NCBI GenBank assembly: GCA_001023535.1 | Contig: CP011020.1 | Span: forward strand, 1,519,001 to 1,583,000 | Direction: 5' to 3' | Length of the DNA: 64,000 bases | From: Pseudomonas chlororaphis | GTDB lineage: Bacteria > Pseudomonadota > Gammaproteobacteria > Pseudomonadales > Pseudomonadaceae | In this document: positions 60,995-64,000 of the stretch, piece after piece | How positions within the stretch are numbered: position 1 is the stretch's first letter | Layout of the letters: every line of letters begins with the position of its first letter | Notes under the pieces: generated by a model | What the model saw: the letters and a program-made list of their open reading frames with translations, nothing else | What the model was told of the DNA's origin: nothing | The model's database searches: none | Made by a program: the position numbers and the translations under genes

Positions 60995-62188
60995 ATGACG
61001 CTTTCCCAACACGTCGCGGTGATCACCAGCGATGAACAAGCCCTGATCGTGGCCAGCGACCTGGCCGATGACTTCAAGCGCGACAGCGCCCTGCGCGACC
61101 GTGAGCGCCGCCTGCCGCACCCGGAGCTGGACGCCTTCTCCCGTTCCGGCCTGTGGGGCATCAGCGTACCGAAGGCCTACGGCGGCGCCGGGGTTTCCAA
61201 TGTCACCCTGGCCAAGGTCATTGCGCTGATCGCCCAGGCCGACGGCTCTCTCGGACAGATTCCGCAAAACCATTACTACGCCTTGGAAGTGCTGCGGGTA
61301 AACGGCAGCGAGGCGCAGAAACAACGGTTGTACGCCGAGGTGCTGGCCGGCCAGCGCTTTGGCAACGCGCTGGCCGAGTTGGGCACCAAGACCGCCCACG
61401 ACCGCACCACCCAACTGCGCCGTGACGGCGCGGGGTATCGCATCAACGGCCGCAAGTTCTACGCCACCGGGGCTCTCTACGCCCAGCGCATTCCCACCTC
61501 GGTGGTGGATGAAAACGGTGTGCAGCAACTGGCGTTCGTGCCTCGCGACAGCAAGGGTCTGACGGTGATCGACGACTGGAGCGGCTTCGGCCAGCGCACC
61601 ACCGGCAGCGGCTCGGTGGTGTTCGAAGACGTTTACGTCGGCGCCGAAGACATCGTACCGTTCCAGAGCGCCTTCGAGCGCCCGACCCCGGTGGGGCCGC
61701 TGGCGCAGATTCTCCACGCCGCCATCGACACCGGCATTGCTCGCGCGGCCTATGAAGACGCCCTGCAGTTCGTCCGCAGCAAGACCCGGCCCTGGATCGA
61801 CGCCACCAGCGACGTCGCCACCGAAGACCCGCTCACCCTCAAGCGCTTCGGCCAATTGAGCGTGCGCCTGCACGCCGCCGAAGCCCTGCTGGAGCGGGCC
61901 GGCGAGTTTCTCGACCAGGCCCAGGCCGCCCCTGACGCCGACACCGTCGCCGCTGCCTCGATCGCCGTGGCCGAAGCGCGCGCCATCAGCACCGATATTT
62001 CCCTGGCCACCGGCAGCACCCTGTTCGAACTGGCCGGCAGCCAGGCGACACTCGCCGAACACGGCCTCGATCGTCACTGGCGCAATGCCCGCGTGCATAC
62101 CCTGCACGACCCGGTGCGCTGGAAGTACCACGCGGTGGGCAACTTCTATCTCAACGACGAGAAGCCGCCATTGCGGGGGACGATCTGA
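60995..62188 (+). CDS. SfnB-family oxidoreductase (second copy)
   Basis: A 397-residue paralogue of the preceding protein, with the same landmarks (ISVPKAYGGAGVSNVTLAKV, INGRKFYATGALYAQR, IDDWSGFGQRTTGSGSVVFE, LDRHWRNARVHTLHDPVRWK). The two share the DxWSGFGQRTT and C-terminal motifs almost exactly but differ in the N-terminus and substrate-facing regions, so they may act on different sulfur compounds or as a hetero-oligomer. Its stop overlaps the next ATG (TGATG). Confidence 0.9.
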   Translation: MTLSQHVAVITSDEQALIVASDLADDFKRDSALRDRERRLPHPELDAFSRSGLWGISVPKAYGGAGVSNVTLAKVIALIAQADGSLGQIPQNHYYALEVLRVNGSEAQKQRLYAEVLAGQRFGNALAELGTKTAHDRTTQLRRDGAGYRINGRKFYATGALYAQRIPTSVVDENGVQQLAFVPRDSKGLTVIDDWSGFGQRTTGSGSVVFEDVYVGAEDIVPFQSAFERPTPVGPLAQILHAAIDTGIARAAYEDALQFVRSKTRPWIDATSDVATEDPLTLKRFGQLSVRLHAAEALLERAGEFLDQAQAAPDADTVAAASIAVAEARAISTDISLATGSTLFELAGSQATLAEHGLDRHWRNARVHTLHDPVRWKYHAVGNFYLNDEKPPLRGTI

Positions 62189-63546
62189 TGGCGGCCGGCA
62201 AGAAAAAGATCCTGCTCAATGCGTTCAACATGAACTGCATCGGGCACATCAACCATGGCCTGTGGACCCATCCCCAAGACACCTCGACCCAGTACAACAC
62301 CCTGGAATACTGGACCGACCTGGCGCGGTTGCTTGAGCGCGGGCTCTTCGACGGGTTGTTCATCGCCGATATCGTCGGCGTCTATGACGTCTACCAGCAG
62401 TCGGTGGACGTCACGCTGAAAGAGTCGATCCAGTTGCCGGTCAACGACCCGCTGCTGCTGGTCTCGGCGATGGCCGCCGTCACCCGGCACCTGGGCTTCG
62501 GCCTCACCGCGAACCTGACCTACGAACCACCGTACCTGTTCGCCCGGCGCATGAGCACCCTCGACCACCTGAGTCGCGGCCGGGTGGGGTGGAACATCGT
62601 CACCGGCTACCTGGACAGCGCCGCCAAGGCCATGGGCTTGAGCGCGCAAGTCGAACATGACCGGCGCTACGACCAGGCCGACGAATACCTGCAAGTGCTC
62701 TACAAACTGTGGGAGGGCAGTTGGGAAGACGATGCAGTGCTCAACGACCGCGAGCAGCGGATCTACGCGCAACCTGAGAAGGTGCACAAGGTCCGACACC
62801 ATGGCGAGTTCTACCAGGTCGAGGGTTATCACCTCTGCGAACCTTCGCCCCAGCGCACACCGGTGCTGTTCCAGGCCGGCAGTTCGGAGCGTGGCCTGCA
62901 GTTTGCCGGACGGCATGCCGAATGCGTGTTCATCAGCGGCCAGAACAAACCGGCGACCAAGCGCCAGGTGGACAAGGTCCGCGCCAGCGCTGTCGAGGCC
63001 GGACGCAACCCAGGCGACATCAAGGTGTTCATGGGCCTGAACGTGATCGTCGGCGAAACCGAAGCCGCCGCCTGGGCCAAGCATGCCGAGTATCTGAGCT
63101 ACGCCAGCGCCGAGGCCGGGGTGGCGCACTTTTCCGCGTCCACAGGAATCGATTTTTCCGAGTACGACTTGGACGAGCCGATCCAGTACGTGAAAAGCAA
63201 CGCCATCCAGTCTGCGACCAAGACCCTGCAGAATAACGACTGGACGCGCCGCAAATTGCTCGAGCAACACGCTTTGGGCGGGCGCTACATCACCGTGGTC
63301 GGCTCGCCCGAGCAGGTGGCCGACGAGTTGGAGTCGTGGATCGCCGAAACCGGCCTCGATGGCTTCAACCTGACGCGCATCGTGACACCCCAGAGCTACG
63401 CGGACTTCATCGACCTGGTGATTCCCGAACTGCAGAAGCGCGGCGCGTACAAGACCGAATACGACCAGGGCACCCTGCGCGAAAAGCTGTTTCGCGCAGC
63501 GGCTCATTTACCCGAACAACACACTGGTTCGACCTACCGACACTGA
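62188..63546 (+). CDS. NtaA/SnaA/DszA-type FMN-dependent monooxygenase
   Basis: A 452-residue luciferase-fold monooxygenase of the NtaA/SnaA/SoxA(DszA) family, using FMNH2 and O2 to cleave C-N or C-S bonds. Landmarks are LNAFNMNCIGHINHGLWTHP near 9-28, DGLFIADIVGVYDVYQQS near 53-70, RVGWNIVTGYLDSAAKAMGL near 131-150, and PVLFQAGSSERGLQFAGRHA near 227-246. It is coupled to the SfnB pair, which suggests sequential steps in organosulfur breakdown, such as sulfone or sulfonate cleavage (inferred). Confidence 0.92.
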   Translation: MAAGKKKILLNAFNMNCIGHINHGLWTHPQDTSTQYNTLEYWTDLARLLERGLFDGLFIADIVGVYDVYQQSVDVTLKESIQLPVNDPLLLVSAMAAVTRHLGFGLTANLTYEPPYLFARRMSTLDHLSRGRVGWNIVTGYLDSAAKAMGLSAQVEHDRRYDQADEYLQVLYKLWEGSWEDDAVLNDREQRIYAQPEKVHKVRHHGEFYQVEGYHLCEPSPQRTPVLFQAGSSERGLQFAGRHAECVFISGQNKPATKRQVDKVRASAVEAGRNPGDIKVFMGLNVIVGETEAAAWAKHAEYLSYASAEAGVAHFSASTGIDFSEYDLDEPIQYVKSNAIQSATKTLQNNDWTRRKLLEQHALGGRYITVVGSPEQVADELESWIAETGLDGFNLTRIVTPQSYADFIDLVIPELQKRGAYKTEYDQGTLREKLFRAAAHLPEQHTGSTYRH

Positions 63547-63550
63547 CCCC

Positions 63551-63684
63551 TGTGGCGAGGGGATTTATCCCCGTTGGGCCGCGCAGCGGTCCTTGAATCT
63601 GACGCCGCGGTACACCCGGGCTGATGGAGTTGACTGCTTTGGGGCTGCTACGCAGCCCAGCGGGGATAAATCCCCTCGCCACAA
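63551..63684. repeat. paired REP-like element (ggggatttatcccc type)
   Basis: Arms TGTGGCGAGGGGATTTATCC and GGATAAATCCCCTCGCCACA, with inner gccgcgcagcggtcc and gctgctacgcagc stems. It sits inside the sulfur gene run between the monooxygenase and the binding-protein gene. Confidence 0.8.
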
Positions 63685-63721
63685 AAACACGCACCCGACC
63701 ATGAATGACTGGAAGAACTTT

Positions 63722-64000
63722 ATGACCAAATACTCCCTTTCCTCGCCAGTCAAAGCCCTGGCCCTGACCCTCGGCCTGTTCAGCTCGGCCCTGTTCGCCG
63801 CCGATGCTCCCTTGAAGATCGGCACCACGGCCGCCTTCGCCATACCCCTGGAAGCCGCCGTCGAAGAGGCTGGCAAGCAAGGCCTGAAGGTCGAGCTGGT
63901 GGAGTTCAGCGACTGGATCGCACCGAATGTCAGCCTGGCCTCCGGTGACATCGACGTGAACTACTTCCAGCACATCCCGTTCCTGGAAAACGCCAAGGCC
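63722..64000 (+). CDS. MetQ/NlpA-family substrate-binding protein, cut by the right edge
   Basis: The first 93 residues of a periplasmic binding protein of the MetQ/NlpA family: a signal peptide ending SALFAADA, then PLKIGTTAAFAIPLEAAVEE, VELVEFSDWIAPNVSLASGD and IDVNYFQHIPFLENAKA. The GDIDVNYFQH pattern is typical. Unlike classic MetQ it shows no lipobox Cys, so it is probably soluble in the periplasm. The ATG at 63722 has GGAAG upstream; an in-frame ATG at 63701 is less likely. Its position after SfnB and DszA-type genes suggests uptake of the organosulfur substrate (methionine, sulfone or sulfonate). Confidence 0.88.
   Translation, partial: MTKYSLSSPVKALALTLGLFSSALFAADAPLKIGTTAAFAIPLEAAVEEAGKQGLKVELVEFSDWIAPNVSLASGDIDVNYFQHIPFLENAKA

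Overview
The window is chromosomal DNA of a fluorescent-group Pseudomonas, close to P. fluorescens or P. putida. This rests on GC-rich coding with strong third-position GC, typical Pseudomonas gene neighbourhoods (hslR-hslO-pckA, envZ-ompR, tex, gshA, tau genes, cystine uptake, SfnB-type genes), an OprD-family porin, an S-pyocin-type bacteriocin, and many intergenic REP-like inverted repeats of the kinds common in P. fluorescens. No rRNA, tRNA, CRISPR array or intact insertion sequence was seen.

Layout. 1-3.3 kb is a patchy accessory stretch: an edge-truncated LysR regulator, a DUF3077-like protein, an ADP-ribosylglycohydrolase and an epoxide-hydrolase-like protein. 3.9-8.9 kb holds a chemoreceptor and then a compact module: a LysR regulator converging on a minus-strand operon of an Fe(II)/2-oxoglutarate dioxygenase related to isoleucine hydroxylase, a GNAT acetyltransferase and the AzlC/AzlD branched-chain amino acid exporter. 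9.2-15.6 kb carries an OprD porin with a hairpin in its leader, a 66-residue unknown protein, agmatine deiminase and a 970-residue kinase/M23-like/aminotransferase fusion. 15.8-21.8 kb carries a DctB/DctD-type two-component system, a thioesterase, cysQ-nudE and the nucleotidase yrfG. 21.9-29.1 kb carries kbp, a LysR regulator, fdhD with a YdeP-like molybdoenzyme, a glycine-zipper protein, and a 3-hydroxyacyl-CoA dehydrogenase with a thioesterase.

29.2-33.1 kb is a horizontally acquired-looking island. It has a colicin E3-type rRNase bacteriocin with all four catalytic residues, its cognate immunity gene, a second small gene and an AT-rich gene remnant. Next to it, in the opposite direction, are a lipoprotein subtilase without an autotransporter barrel and a 42-residue lipoprotein.

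33.2-45.4 kb is conserved core: pckA, hslO, hslR, rimB-rimK, envZ/ompR, tex with a PaaI-type thioesterase, and gshA. 45.7-64 kb is largely an organosulfur region: tauABCD, a D-cysteine desulfhydrase with a cystine ABC transporter, and a run of two SfnB-family flavoproteins, an NtaA/SnaA/DszA-type monooxygenase and a MetQ-like binding protein cut by the right edge. Three of these sulfur units start behind AT-rich promoter regions, consistent with shared sulfur-starvation control (inferred). Between them lie an aldo-keto reductase, a LysR/SDR pair, a BetT choline transporter behind a perfect palindromic operator, and an unknown protein made of two repeated beta-rich units.
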